NCBI GenBank assembly: GCA_023807065.1
Contig: JAJJLU010000454.1
Coordinates: forward strand, 1 to 41,966
Reading direction: 5' to 3'
DNA from: Isotricha intestinalis
Lineage: Eukaryota; Ciliophora; Litostomatea; Vestibuliferida; Isotrichidae
DNA: 41,966 nucleotides
This document shows, in pieces, positions 18,590 through 28,169 of this stretch (positions are counted from its first letter, which is position 1; each line of letters opens with the position of its first letter). A program made the translations under genes and the position numbers. Under the pieces are notes generated by a model that saw only the letters and a list, made by a program, of their open reading frames with translations, searched no databases and had not been told where the DNA came from.

Positions 18590-19251
18590 CTAATTATTAC
18601 ACACAGAATTATTTTCAGAATTAATAAATAAATTGGGTTCAAAATCAAAATTTAAATCTTGATTTTTATTAACATAAAAAATACTATTAAATTCATTTTC
18701 AATTCCTTTTTCTTCTTCTTTTTTATTTTCATTGTTACATTTTTTTTTTAAATTTCTCATTTCAATTAACAAAGCAATTTTTTGTTGTTTTAATTTTTCA
18801 ATTTCTTCTTTGATGATATCTTCATCAAAACTTGTAGTTGAAATAGAAGGAGTAGAGTTATTTGTAGAAGTTACATTTTTTTGATCATTTAAAAAATTAG
18901 GAATAGTAACTTCTTCAAGTTGAGTTTGAAAATTATCGAATTTAATTTCATCATTAATTTCACTGATAGAAAATTTTACTTTTCTACAATTTTCAGTTTT
19001 TTCTCTTTCATTTAATTCATGTTTTATTCTGATGTATAAATTTCTGAAATTGGAATTTTTTGTTTTTTGTCTGCTTCTTTTTGTAAAATAAAAATATATT
19101 ATATCTAATATATTTCTCAAATCTGAAGTTGATGTATTTTGAATTTCTGTTATGTCATAACCAACATTAGAACCTTTAATTAATTGAGGTGGTTTTCTTG
19201 TACCTAAATTATGAAAAAAATTATGAATGTATCGTTACTTTTTTTTCCCAT
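18590..19251 (-). CDS. Unknown small protein, two exons
   Basis: On the minus strand, exon 1 is 19251-19239 and exon 2 is 19203-18590, separated by a 35-nt GT-AG intron. Spliced, the protein is about 208 aa and starts MGKKSTRKPPQLIKGSNVG, then continues in frame through SDLRNILDIIYFYFTKRSRQ. Without splicing the coding-looking part of exon 2 would have no ATG (an internal TTG at 19120 is the only alternative). The protein has a basic N-terminus, a short aromatic helix, an acidic middle region and a coiled coil near residues 150-175 (IKEEIEKLKQQKIALLIEMR). It stops at TAG rather than TAA. I do not recognise the family. Confidence 0.65.
19204..19238 (-). other. 35-nt spliceosomal intron
   Basis: Minus strand: donor GTAACG at 19238 and acceptor ATTTAG ending at 19204, phase 1. 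The unspliced frame from the ATG hits the TAG of the acceptor itself, while removal of the intron fuses ATG-GGA-AAA-AAA-A to GT-ACA-AGA and restores one open frame of about 208 codons. The intron is T-rich before the acceptor. It is the only intron in the window that I can support well. Confidence 0.7.
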
Positions 19252-19761
19252 TTTTTAAAGTTATATATAATCTATTAAATATTTTATTCCTTATATAGTG
19301 CTATTATCAAATTTTCTATTATTTTTTTTCATAAAAATAAAAGTTTTTAATTAAAATATACGTTTTTTATTTCTTTTAATCATTTTTTAAAATTAAGTAA
19401 GAATGACGTTCGATTTCATAAAAAAATTAATTATTCTCTAATTAATTTAAAAAAAAGAATTAATAATAAATTGAATTAATATATTTTTAAGAATTTTCAT
19501 AAATTTCTTTGACCATATCAAAGTTTTTATTATGAACTTTTTATGCTTAATTTCTTTCATAAAAATAATTCATTTCATTTAACTTTATTCAAAATTTTAA
19601 TCATTTAATTATTTATATAGCTGTTTTTGGAAAACTTTTAATTATTTTTTAATTTTAATAATTTTTCCAAAATATTTATGTAAAAATAAAATGAAATTTT
19701 TTAATATTATTTAATAAATAATTTTAATAAATCAAAAATTCAATAAAAATTTTGATAATAA
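19252..19761. other. spacer, no gene seen
   Basis: About 510 bases of A/T-rich DNA between two minus-strand genes. The small patch near 19398-19415 (AAGAATGACGTTCGATTTC) is the only part with several G/C bases. It has no tRNA or snRNA features that I can identify. Confidence 0.35.
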
Positions 19762-22700
19762 TTAAATTAAATCACTTAAATATTTTGAAGAATAATACAA
19801 TTTCTTTTTTTTACATCTAATTGCTATTCTTCTTAATATACAAACAACCAATCCAATAAATATCACATATACAACTGAGGTGGCTACACCAACTAAAAAA
19901 TTGATAAATAAACTGATTTGGCTTTTACGATAAATTTCACAAAAAATATATATATAATATCCACAAGCAAAGCAAATAATAATTTCTAAAAAAAAACCTA
20001 ATATTAATCTTCTATTAGCAATACCTAATAAATATTTCGAATATTCTTTAAATTCATCTTCTTCTCCAATTTCATATTGTAAAGCTTCAAAAGCAAAAGA
20101 TATAGTAATTAATTTTCTTATATATTTTATTACTATATATGAAATAATATTACTAATTAAACCTAAAAGAAATGAAGTATAAAAATATAACTTTCCTTTA
20201 TTTGCGTATTTTTGATGTACTATATCATCTGCATATAAAAGAGAATTAATAGTAAAATCAAATAATAAAGAAAAAATATAAAAAGGAATTGTAATTGTAT
20301 AATATTCATAAGTATCAGGGAAAAAGATTATAGAAAAAAGATCAAATTTATAAAATAAAAAAGAATAATAACTTTGATAAAAAAGCCTATGATCTAATTC
20401 AATTGCATTTCCATAACTCATTCCCCAATAATTATCTTTATCATTTGTTACAAAAAAATTATGATATTTTTCAGTTAATCTTTCTTCAAAACTTTTTTTC
20501 TCTTCTTCTTCTTTTGGTTTACCTATTATATATGGTTTTCTAAACTTATTTAGTACTGTAGAATTATTTACTTGAGAAACTAAATTCCTTTCAGTAATAG
20601 TTGATTCAATATTTTTTTCTGTTTTTGATGCAGGTTCTTCATTATTTCCTTTTGAATCTTTTATTATTAAATAATTTGGAGAATTTTTATTTTTTTTTAA
20701 ATTAATTATATTATTTGTATTTTTACTTTTTGTATCATAAGGAAGAATAATATTTTTTTGTGATTTTTTTGGATTTAATTCAATTTCACTTTGAGCATCA
20801 ATTCCTGTTTTTGATTTTGTATTTTCAAATGGATTATAATCCATATTTCTTTTTTTTGGAGGATTACTTGATTGTTTATCTTTATTCTTATCTTTATTTT
20901 TTTCAAAACTTTCACTTACTTGATTAAAAAAAGTATCTTTTGAACTAATTAAATACATATGAAAACCAATTATTAAAGAAACAAAACTAGTAAACCAAAG
21001 ATAAAAACCAAAATTTTTATAAAATTGTTTCCAAAAAAAATTAAAAACTTTAAAACATTTAACTAATTGATAATTAATTTGATCATTTAAAGATTTAAAG
21101 AAATTTTTAGCTTCTTCTAAAGGAATATTTTCTTCAAATTTTGTTTTCATATTACATTTACATTTAGCTCTATTAGTAGTTTCATTAAATTCTTCAAAAT
21201 GACATCCAGGTTCACAAACAGAAACAACAGAATAAATATCTTTTCTTCTATCTTCAGTAATAATATCATTTCCATGATAAGAAAATCCAAAACAAATATC
21301 ATGATAATAAGGTGAATTAATATCATATAAATCAATTCCTAATTCTTCTAATCTACGAATTAATTCTAAATCTATTTTAACATCTTCTGGAAGTTGATTA
21401 TATACATAAACTTCTTCATTTGCACATAAATTTAGATCTAATCTTTCTCCTGATTGAGAAAATATGATAAAGTTTAAATTATTAATTAATGAATTTACCT
21501 GTGTTGGTGTACTTATTACTAATATTATTAATGGAGTTGATACATCTAAATTGTAATGTGATTTTAACTTATCTTCACATTTACTTAAATCAATACTTCC
21601 AAAATCACTATTTGAATCTTCATCGTTAAAATTTGTTGAATTTATTATTTGAAATTTTGTGCCTTTTCCAAAATCAATTATTGGTTCTTCATATAATTTT
21701 AAAGATTGAAGTCCTTTTTCAACTTGTTTGATTTTTTCTTCTAAAGTAGGAACATCTTTATTTATATGTAAATCATTAATAACATCTTGTTCAGTAATAC
21801 ATTTAATATCAGTTAATGAATTAATAGTTAAAATTCCATCTTTACAATCACATTTATTTTCAATTTTTATAAACAAACCACTACATTTAGATAAAGAAAC
21901 ACATATTTTACTATCACCAAAAGGAATATTATTAATTAAATCACAACTAAGAAGACATTGTCTTTCATCATAAAGAGTATATTCAGCAGGTGCAACACAA
22001 TCACCATTATCAACAGTAACTTTATTACCATTTTCATCATAATAATATAATTTTTCTATACATAAATAAGACTCATCATCTTCTGTTCCATAACCTTCTG
22101 GACATTGATCATAACATCCATCCATTCCTTTAACTGAATACGGTAATTCATTTGGACATCCATCTTCAGGGTATACGCAAGAATTATTACTTTTTTCAGG
22201 AGAATAATAATAAAATGGTTTAGTTAAATCACATTTTAGACAATTTTTATCAATTAATACATATTCATCTAAACATGTTTCACAATTATGATTATTAATT
22301 GAAAATTCTTCATTTTCTGGACATGTGTTACAAGTGAAATAACATGGATATTCTCTTTTTAAACATTCAGTAGGTTTACTAGGAACGTAATAATAACCTT
22401 TATTACATTGTTTAGATTTACATTTTGTTGGACTTCCTACTGCTATTACAGCTTCTTTCGGATCACATTCATAACATGCTTCATTACAGGAAACAAGATG
22501 AAATGTACATAAAGGATAATATGTTGAATTATATGTAAAATTGTAATTATTCTTTTTTGTTTTTATTCCATGATATGAAACTGGTCCTGTAAATGATGTT
22601 AGATATATTTTAATATGAGTTGAATTTAATATTTTATATACCCTATCTTCAGGGGAAAAAATTACATCATCATCAGCTCCATTTAAATCTAAATTTTTAA

Positions 22701-23901
22701 TTTTAATATCTGACATTAAAAATTCTTGAAAACTTGTGTTTTTACTTATAATTTTATTTTCAACTGAACAATCATCGAATTTTTCTTGAAGAAATTCATC
22801 AAATTCACTTTTAAATGCATATTCATATGTATTAGAATTGGATTCTCCTCCTCTTGCTATAATAAATATATCAGAATCATCATCAGTTCTTTTTAGAATA
22901 GCATTTGAATATCCAATATTATTTGTTATTTCATAATATTCTAAGGACTTAATATAATATTTATTCTCTTCGATTATTTCACTAAATGTTTCTATTACTA
23001 ATCTATTGGAATTTCCTTCTGGTCGATAAGCTATTGTAAAAAATTTAGTTCCCAAAGAATCTGTATATTTAATTGCTGAGAATATGTCACTTCCAGTAAA
23101 ATTAAATTTTGTTTCTACTATATATCGGTCACTTACTGTTTCATTGATAATATTTATGGACATATTTCTTGAATTTAACGCATCAAATATCATTATGATC
23201 ATTTCTTTATCATCTTTTGCAAGAACTTTAAAAATATAATTAGAATAAATATTATTTGAAAATCCTTGTATGATTAATTCTCCAAATTCATCTCTATATA
23301 CTTGTTCATCATTATCATTAAAATTAAGACAATCTGCAGCATGATTTCCATCTTTAAGGGAATGCATATATGTCATTTGCATCTCATTAATTTGTTTTAA
23401 AGGTTCAAAAACATTTCCAATTTCATTTTCTAAATTAATTTTACTTTTAAAACAATAACTTTTAAATCTATCCACATCAGTTGCTGTAAATGATACAGCT
23501 ATATATATATAATCATTTATATAATGAGCTGAACATTTAATATTTGTATTTTCATAACTGTCTTTATATATAGTATCAATTATCTGAGTATTTGTATCTC
23601 TTAATTCAAGAAATGAAGATGAACAAGTAATTATAAATTTTCTTTCTATTGGATCTATTATTACAATGTCGGAATTTTGAGAAAAATAAAAGTTTGTAGT
23701 AGATATTGTTGTCGGAGAATCACCTATTGGAAGCTGTTTTATTGATTTATTTGTTAAATAAAATAATTCTGTTTTTGAAACAGTAAATATTTCTTTAATA
23801 GTCTCTGATTCAGATAGAGTATGCATTATATTTTTAATAGGTTTTATTTTAAGGAATAAAATATAGTAAGATATAATTTGAAAAATAAAGGATTTATCCA
23901 T
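19762..23901 (-). CDS. Large Cys-rich receptor-like multi-pass membrane protein
   Basis: 1379 aa. A hydrophobic N-terminus (FIFQIISYYILFLKIKPI) serves as signal peptide or anchor. Residues about 30-460 form an extracellular beta-rich domain. From about 468 to 660 there are many CxxC-type Cys motifs (CNEACYECD, CYFTCNTCPENEEF, NCETCLDEYVLIDKNCLKCD) like those of ciliate and other protist surface proteins. A further segment to about 920 contains RRKDIYSVVSVCEPGCHFEE and CKCNMKT. One membrane helix lies near 960-981, then a disordered cytosolic linker to about 1150, then a C-terminal cluster of about four helices (1190-1360). I associate this layout with large uncharacterised families in ciliates and anaerobic protists. 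A role in surface sensing or adhesion is inference. There is no kinase or channel signature. Confidence 0.75.
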   Translation of the reverse strand: MDKSFIFQIISYYILFLKIKPIKNIMHTLSESETIKEIFTVSKTELFYLTNKSIKQLPIGDSPTTISTTNFYFSQNSDIVIIDPIERKFIITCSSSFLELRDTNTQIIDTIYKDSYENTNIKCSAHYINDYIYIAVSFTATDVDRFKSYCFKSKINLENEIGNVFEPLKQINEMQMTYMHSLKDGNHAADCLNFNDNDEQVYRDEFGELIIQGFSNNIYSNYIFKVLAKDDKEMIIMIFDALNSRNMSINIINETVSDRYIVETKFNFTGSDIFSAIKYTDSLGTKFFTIAYRPEGNSNRLVIETFSEIIEENKYYIKSLEYYEITNNIGYSNAILKRTDDDSDIFIIARGGESNSNTYEYAFKSEFDEFLQEKFDDCSVENKIISKNTSFQEFLMSDIKIKNLDLNGADDDVIFSPEDRVYKILNSTHIKIYLTSFTGPVSYHGIKTKKNNYNFTYNSTYYPLCTFHLVSCNEACYECDPKEAVIAVGSPTKCKSKQCNKGYYYVPSKPTECLKREYPCYFTCNTCPENEEFSINNHNCETCLDEYVLIDKNCLKCDLTKPFYYYSPEKSNNSCVYPEDGCPNELPYSVKGMDGCYDQCPEGYGTEDDESYLCIEKLYYYDENGNKVTVDNGDCVAPAEYTLYDERQCLLSCDLINNIPFGDSKICVSLSKCSGLFIKIENKCDCKDGILTINSLTDIKCITEQDVINDLHINKDVPTLEEKIKQVEKGLQSLKLYEEPIIDFGKGTKFQIINSTNFNDEDSNSDFGSIDLSKCEDKLKSHYNLDVSTPLIILVISTPTQVNSLINNLNFIIFSQSGERLDLNLCANEEVYVYNQLPEDVKIDLELIRRLEELGIDLYDINSPYYHDICFGFSYHGNDIITEDRRKDIYSVVSVCEPGCHFEEFNETTNRAKCKCNMKTKFEENIPLEEAKNFFKSLNDQINYQLVKCFKVFNFFWKQFYKNFGFYLWFTSFVSLIIGFHMYLISSKDTFFNQVSESFEKNKDKNKDKQSSNPPKKRNMDYNPFENTKSKTGIDAQSEIELNPKKSQKNIILPYDTKSKNTNNIINLKKNKNSPNYLIIKDSKGNNEEPASKTEKNIESTITERNLVSQVNNSTVLNKFRKPYIIGKPKEEEEKKSFEERLTEKYHNFFVTNDKDNYWGMSYGNAIELDHRLFYQSYYSFLFYKFDLFSIIFFPDTYEYYTITIPFYIFSLLFDFTINSLLYADDIVHQKYANKGKLYFYTSFLLGLISNIISYIVIKYIRKLITISFAFEALQYEIGEEDEFKEYSKYLLGIANRRLILGFFLEIIICFACGYYIYIFCEIYRKSQISLFINFLVGVATSVVYVIFIGLVVCILRRIAIRCKKKKLYYSSKYLSDLI

Positions 23902-24081
23902 ATTATTAGATTATTATTAAATATTATCTTTGTAAAGAAAAAGAAAAAAATTTTATTATTTCGAAAAAAAATAAAAAAAATCAATGAAAATAAAAACTAA
24001 TTTTTTTTACATAATTTATAAAACTAAAAACTAAATAACCCACTCAATAATATATAAATATATATATAAATTTTTTTATAT

Positions 24082-24660
24082 TTAATTATAAGTATATTTC
24101 CTTTTTTTATAAGAATATTTTTGGGCATTTCTCAAAGAGCTTTTATCTTGCATACTTTGTTTATTATCTTTAAAATAAATCATTTGATTATTAAATCCCA
24201 AAATTTTTTTAAATTGTTCGGAAACATTATCTTTAATTTGTTCATAACCAAAGTAATTAAACCACAATTGAATAATAGTTTCTTTTCCTCTAATAGATAA
24301 AACAGCTCCTAAAATATTAGCTTCATTAAATTGTTCTCCAATTAAAGCAAATATAATTTTTTCCCATTGATAATTAATATCTTTTTCTTCTTCTTCATTA
24401 AATCTATGAAACCAATATCCAGAATCAGGTGAGTTTTCCCATAAAGGTAAATATCCTTTTTTAAATAAAGATATATCTGCATTTCTGGGAATATCTTTTA
24501 AATTTTTTAAATATAAATATATTTGAAGAAAAGATTTCAAATCAGAAAAAGAAGAAATTTCAGTTAGTCTATTTTCATAAGGAATATGATGATCTTTTTC
24601 TTTTCGAGAAGCATACCAAAATGTCCATTCATTGTTTAATTTCGGAGAATCTATTTGCAT
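24082..24660 (-). CDS. eIF4E-family cap-binding protein, class II (4EHP-like)
   Basis: 192 aa, normal family length. The eIF4E fold is clear: EWTFWYASRK at the N-terminus, ADISLFKKGYLPLWENSPDS, WEKIIFALIGEQF, then LGAVLSIRGKETIIQLWFN. The first cap-stacking position (Trp56 of human eIF4E) falls on Tyr28, and the FWYxSR opening is as in 4EHP/eIF4E2, which represses translation rather than supporting it. The second stacking Trp and the base-binding Glu are present (Trp74-Glu75). The dorsal Trp73 equivalent, used by eIF4G, 4E-BP and 4EHP partners, is replaced by Leu45 (SFLQIYLYL). Cap binding is likely; partner binding must differ from the standard mode. Cytosolic. Confidence 0.92.
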   Translation of the reverse strand: MQIDSPKLNNEWTFWYASRKEKDHHIPYENRLTEISSFSDLKSFLQIYLYLKNLKDIPRNADISLFKKGYLPLWENSPDSGYWFHRFNEEEEKDINYQWEKIIFALIGEQFNEANILGAVLSIRGKETIIQLWFNYFGYEQIKDNVSEQFKKILGFNNQMIYFKDNKQSMQDKSSLRNAQKYSYKKRKYTYN

Positions 24661-24788
24661 TTCTTTTTCTTATTTTTTTTAATTTTTTATAATTTTTGAG
24701 ATTTATATGATAAATGTTGTTTAGATAATTAATATTTATAATTATTTATATATATTTTATTTAAAGTATTAATAACTGAATAAAGTGT

Positions 24789-26387
24789 TTAATATTCAGT
24801 TTTAGATTTTATCTTGTAAAACGGGTTTAAATTATTTTTATATATATAATCAACAATATCAGAATTTTTTCTTAAATTATAATTAAGTTCAATTTTTAGT
24901 TTTTCTGATTCTTCGAAAATAGTTTTTTGAATAATATGAAGTTCTTTAAAAATTTTTAAATATCTAATGACTTCAAAATAAATTGATATATTCCTAAAAT
25001 TTAATAAAATTTCTTTTTTTTCACAAATAATTTTTTTTATAAGATTATAAAATTTTATTTCTTTCATTTTATTAGAATGTAAATATTTATTTTCGATTAG
25101 TGAATTGTAAAATGAATTTTTTTTTAATAAATAATGTTGAGAAACCTCTCCACTGTTTTTTATATCACTAGTCATAATTTGTTTTTTCAAATTAATAGAA
25201 AAACTTTTTTTATCTTGATTAGGTGATAAATCTGGTAAACACAGTCTTGGTTTTCCTAAATAATTATTTTGTTTTATTAATGTATTATCTTTGTTTTTAA
25301 AAAAAATAGATTTATTGTTTTTTGCAGTTAAATATTTTTTTAATTTTCTTTCATCAGAATCAAAAAAAGAAAGAATATAATGTCTATAATAAACTTTATC
25401 AACTAAATTACTTAAAATTTTTCCAAAAATAACAATTAATTTAGAACAAGCACTAATGTCAGCAAAAATAGTTCCAATTTTTTTATAATTTCTAGTATAA
25501 ACAATTTTAGATGAAGAACTTCTTATCATTATTTTCATAAATGTATAGTCTGAATTTATATTATCAGAAGTACATTCCATTATTTTATCAAATCCATGAT
25601 AATTTTCTTTTTTTTTTTTTGGGAAAAAAATTCCATCATCAGTAACAACATCAATATTTTTTATATATACCCAAATATCTTTATTCATATTAGGTAAAAT
25701 TGATGTATATTCATTTATTCCATATAATGAAACTGGTTTATTATAATTTTCAGGGTCTACACTTATATCTGAAGTAAAAATTCCAAAATAACCTCCTTTT
25801 AAATATTCTTTAATTTCTTCTTTTGATTTACAATTTTTTGAATTGTTACATAATTTCAAATGTATTGAAACATAATTCCAATTGTCCATTAAATAACCCC
25901 CACTTATCATTGTATTTTTTAAATTATTCAAACAAAATAATTGAGAAAGAGATAATAATTTTATAAAGTCATTTTTAAAGGTAATATTTAATTTATTACA
26001 TGGTATTAATTCTAATGAATTTATATTTTTTGTTTTATTTTTTGTAATAGGATCTTGTGATATTTTAACATAAAATGCTTCAACTTCATATATTGTTGGA
26101 TCTATATAATTCGTATAATTACTATCTTGAACTGCAAATGCAAATAAAAAATTTTCATTTTCTAAATTAATTAAATCAGGGTTATCATAATTTACTTCTA
26201 ATTGATTAAAATCTGGATTTTTTTTAAAAACAATATTTCTTCCAAAATAAATTAAAAAAAAGCACACCAAAAAATAAGTAACAAAAGATAAAATAGAACT
26301 AAAAAGTGTAGAATATTTATCTGAATGATTTATATAAAATTCTTGTTTTATTCCATAAAAATAAATATAATCTAAAAAATTCAACAT
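24789..26387 (-). CDS. Two-TM membrane protein of a ciliate-type family
   Basis: 532 aa. The first membrane helix is at about 29-50 (LSFVTYFLVCFFLIYFG), following a short N-terminal segment with the motif KYSTLFSSILS. A lumenal or extracellular domain of about 250 residues carries N-glycosylation sites and a few Cys. The sequence YTRNYKKIGTIFADISACSK then leads into a second helix near 312-335, followed by a long basic cytosolic tail. The short N-terminus / TM / large loop / KIGTI / TM / tail plan is one I know from abundant uncharacterised ciliate transmembrane proteins. Function unknown. It diverges from 26499..27191 across 111 bases. Confidence 0.75.
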   Translation of the reverse strand: MLNFLDYIYFYGIKQEFYINHSDKYSTLFSSILSFVTYFLVCFFLIYFGRNIVFKKNPDFNQLEVNYDNPDLINLENENFLFAFAVQDSNYTNYIDPTIYEVEAFYVKISQDPITKNKTKNINSLELIPCNKLNITFKNDFIKLLSLSQLFCLNNLKNTMISGGYLMDNWNYVSIHLKLCNNSKNCKSKEEIKEYLKGGYFGIFTSDISVDPENYNKPVSLYGINEYTSILPNMNKDIWVYIKNIDVVTDDGIFFPKKKKENYHGFDKIMECTSDNINSDYTFMKIMIRSSSSKIVYTRNYKKIGTIFADISACSKLIVIFGKILSNLVDKVYYRHYILSFFDSDERKLKKYLTAKNNKSIFFKNKDNTLIKQNNYLGKPRLCLPDLSPNQDKKSFSINLKKQIMTSDIKNSGEVSQHYLLKKNSFYNSLIENKYLHSNKMKEIKFYNLIKKIICEKKEILLNFRNISIYFEVIRYLKIFKELHIIQKTIFEESEKLKIELNYNLRKNSDIVDYIYKNNLNPFYKIKSKTEY

Positions 26388-26498
26388 GACAATAGTATAT
26401 TTATATTAATAGTAATAAAAAATTTAATTAATGAAAAAAAATTAGAATATAAAAATATTTAAATAAAAAATAATATATTAACTAATTAATATTTAAAA
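26388..26498. promoter_or_regulatory. shared spacer between divergent genes
   Basis: Only 111 bases separate the start codons of the minus-strand membrane protein and the plus-strand gene at 26499, so both promoters and leaders overlap here. It is almost pure A/T. No recognised element. Confidence 0.4.
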
Positions 26499-27191
26499 AT
26501 GGAAAAATCTTCACAAATTTTTCCAATAAAAGTAATGCAAAAAAACACAATATTAGATCCAAAATTTGTAGAAAAATTTGGAAGAATATTTAAACAATCA
26601 AGAACATATAAACATATAGTAGATCCTGATACTGGAAAAAATATAATAGCAAAATTTGCTTCTTTTAAAGATAAAGTATATTTTATTGATATGTTTGGAG
26701 CAAAAATGTATGAACAAGAATTACCAAAAGAAAAACAGGATGAAAATCTTAAACCTTATGATTTATTTCCAGTTTATGATTCAGTTGTTAAAAAACCTGG
26801 AAAAGATTTAAATGATGAATTTAAAGAAAAAGGAATAAACCCTTATGGTGGTTTTGGAGTTAGTAAAAAGAAAAAATATGATATTTTAATGACTGAAATG
26901 ATTGTTGAAAATGGACAAAAAAAAGAAGATGTTGTTAAATGTTATGCTGATTTTATTAATAAAACTTTAAATATTGAAAATGATGATTTAAGAAGAAGGA
27001 TGGGTTTTCATAAAGAATATCAACATTTTTTACTTATTAAAATTAATTGGATGAGTAAAGAAAGGTATAATAAAGAATTTTGTAAAGAAGAAAAAATTAT
27101 TAATGATAAAGGTGAAGAAGAATTAACTATGGCTAGAATTTTAAAAGAAGCTAAAGCTCCTTATCTTGCTTATTATGAAGAAAAAAAATAA
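26499..27191 (+). CDS. Unknown soluble protein of ordinary complexity
   Basis: 230 aa. Unlike many neighbours it has little low-complexity sequence and a balanced composition, which suggests a conserved folded protein. Distinct segments include FVEKFGRIFKQSRTYKHIVD (about 24-43), a Gly-rich NPYGGFGVSKKKKYDILMTE (about 113-132), DDLRRRMGFHKEYQHFLLIK (about 166-185) and a C-terminal LKEAKAPYLAYYEE. No signal peptide, TM, zinc cluster or nucleotide-binding motif. I do not recognise it. The codon pattern and A-rich leader match its neighbours. Confidence 0.8.
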   Translation: MEKSSQIFPIKVMQKNTILDPKFVEKFGRIFKQSRTYKHIVDPDTGKNIIAKFASFKDKVYFIDMFGAKMYEQELPKEKQDENLKPYDLFPVYDSVVKKPGKDLNDEFKEKGINPYGGFGVSKKKKYDILMTEMIVENGQKKEDVVKCYADFINKTLNIENDDLRRRMGFHKEYQHFLLIKINWMSKERYNKEFCKEEKIINDKGEEELTMARILKEAKAPYLAYYEEKK

Positions 27192-27399
27192 AAAAATTAT
27201 TGTTATTTAAAACACCTAATAAAAAAACATTAATATTAGATCATTATATAATTAATTATTTAAAAAATTGAAAAAATCAATTAATATAATAAAAATTAAT
27301 TAAAAATTAATTTATAAAAATAAAAAAAAATAAATATAATATTCATAAAAATAACATATTAAAAAAAGTCATAAAAAACCCAAATAATAATTATAGTAG

Positions 27400-27770
27400 C
27401 AAATAGAACTAAATACAGATATAAACAAATATATAAGAAAAAGTCCAAAGATTAGTATCACAATTCCAAAATATGTAAAAAAAATAAAGGGAAAACTATT
27501 TTTATCATTGATTCCAATAAAAAAGAAAACAAATATTTCATGTTAATCATAAATATAATTTAAATCAAAAAAAAATGAAAAGATAATAGAAATAATAATT
27601 TAAAAAGATATGATAAAATTTTAAAGGAGATTATCTTTTGTTTAGAAAGTTATGATGAATTTATTGAAAATGGTGAAAATAAGACAAATTATATATATTA
27701 TTATAAAAATGAAAAAAAATTTTCTGAAATTGAGAGAAGTATCTCTTTAAGAAATTATTGTAATGAATAA
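27400..27770 (+). pseudogene. Gene remnant or unresolved spliced gene
   Basis: Two coding-looking pieces lie in order on the plus strand. The first (27400..27546) reads KSPKISITIPKYVKKIKGKL and SLIPIKKKTNIS before a TAA. The second (27579..27770) reads KRYDKILKEIIFCLESYDEF and KKFSEIERSISLRNYCNE before a TAA. Neither has an ATG. A GT at 27542 and an AG at 27581-27582 would remove 41 bases and join them in frame, but the acceptor (AAAAG) is poor and no upstream start exists. A decayed gene is the simpler reading. No family recognised. Confidence 0.35.
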
Positions 27771-28110
27771 AATATGAGAAAAAAAGAGATTCTCAAGTTA
27801 AGATTTATAAATAGGGATTTTTAATATTAAAGAATTTATGTTGAATTTTTTCATATTTTTTTATGTTTATTTTTAGTTTGTGCTTTAAATTTATTATATT
27901 TTTAACTTTTATTTTTTTTTTATTTTAAAAATGATATGGATTATTTTCAGTTGGAATTTTAATTTAATAAATAAATAATAAATTAATTGGAAAAAAGATT
28001 TATTCAATTATTAATAAATAAATAAATTAATTTTTTTATTATAATTATTTTATATTTATTAATTATATTTAATAATATAAAAATGACATCATTTAAAAAT
28101 TCATTAGTTA
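27771..28110. other. spacer and 5' leader, no intact gene
   Basis: A/T-rich DNA upstream of the PIG-U-like gene. Its last 30 bases contain an upstream ATG (28083) in a different frame, described separately. Nothing else seen. Confidence 0.35.
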
Positions 28111-28169
28111 ATGAGAATACTAAAAATGCATTTTTTAGACTTAAGATTTTTAATAGGATTAGGAATTAG
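28083..28169 (+). other. upstream overlapping reading frame
   Basis: An ATG at 28083 has a better A-rich context (AAAAATGACA) than the ATG used for the downstream protein, and opens a 28-codon frame that ends at a TAG at 28167-28169, inside the PIG-U-like coding region and in another frame. It may be a regulatory upstream ORF, or a sign that the true N-terminus is affected by a missed base or splice. The only GT-AG pair in reach does not restore the frame. Confidence 0.35.

Noticed and set aside
21147..21973. Open frames inside the 1379-aa gene on other frames
   Set aside because: They overlap a long, well-supported coding frame and have A/T-driven hydrophobic composition without conserved features.
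28090..28140. A 32-nt GT-AG intron (GTTAAT...TTTTAG) in the PIG-U-like leader
   Set aside because: Splicing from the ATG at 28083 leads to an immediate out-of-frame stop, so it does not produce a longer protein.
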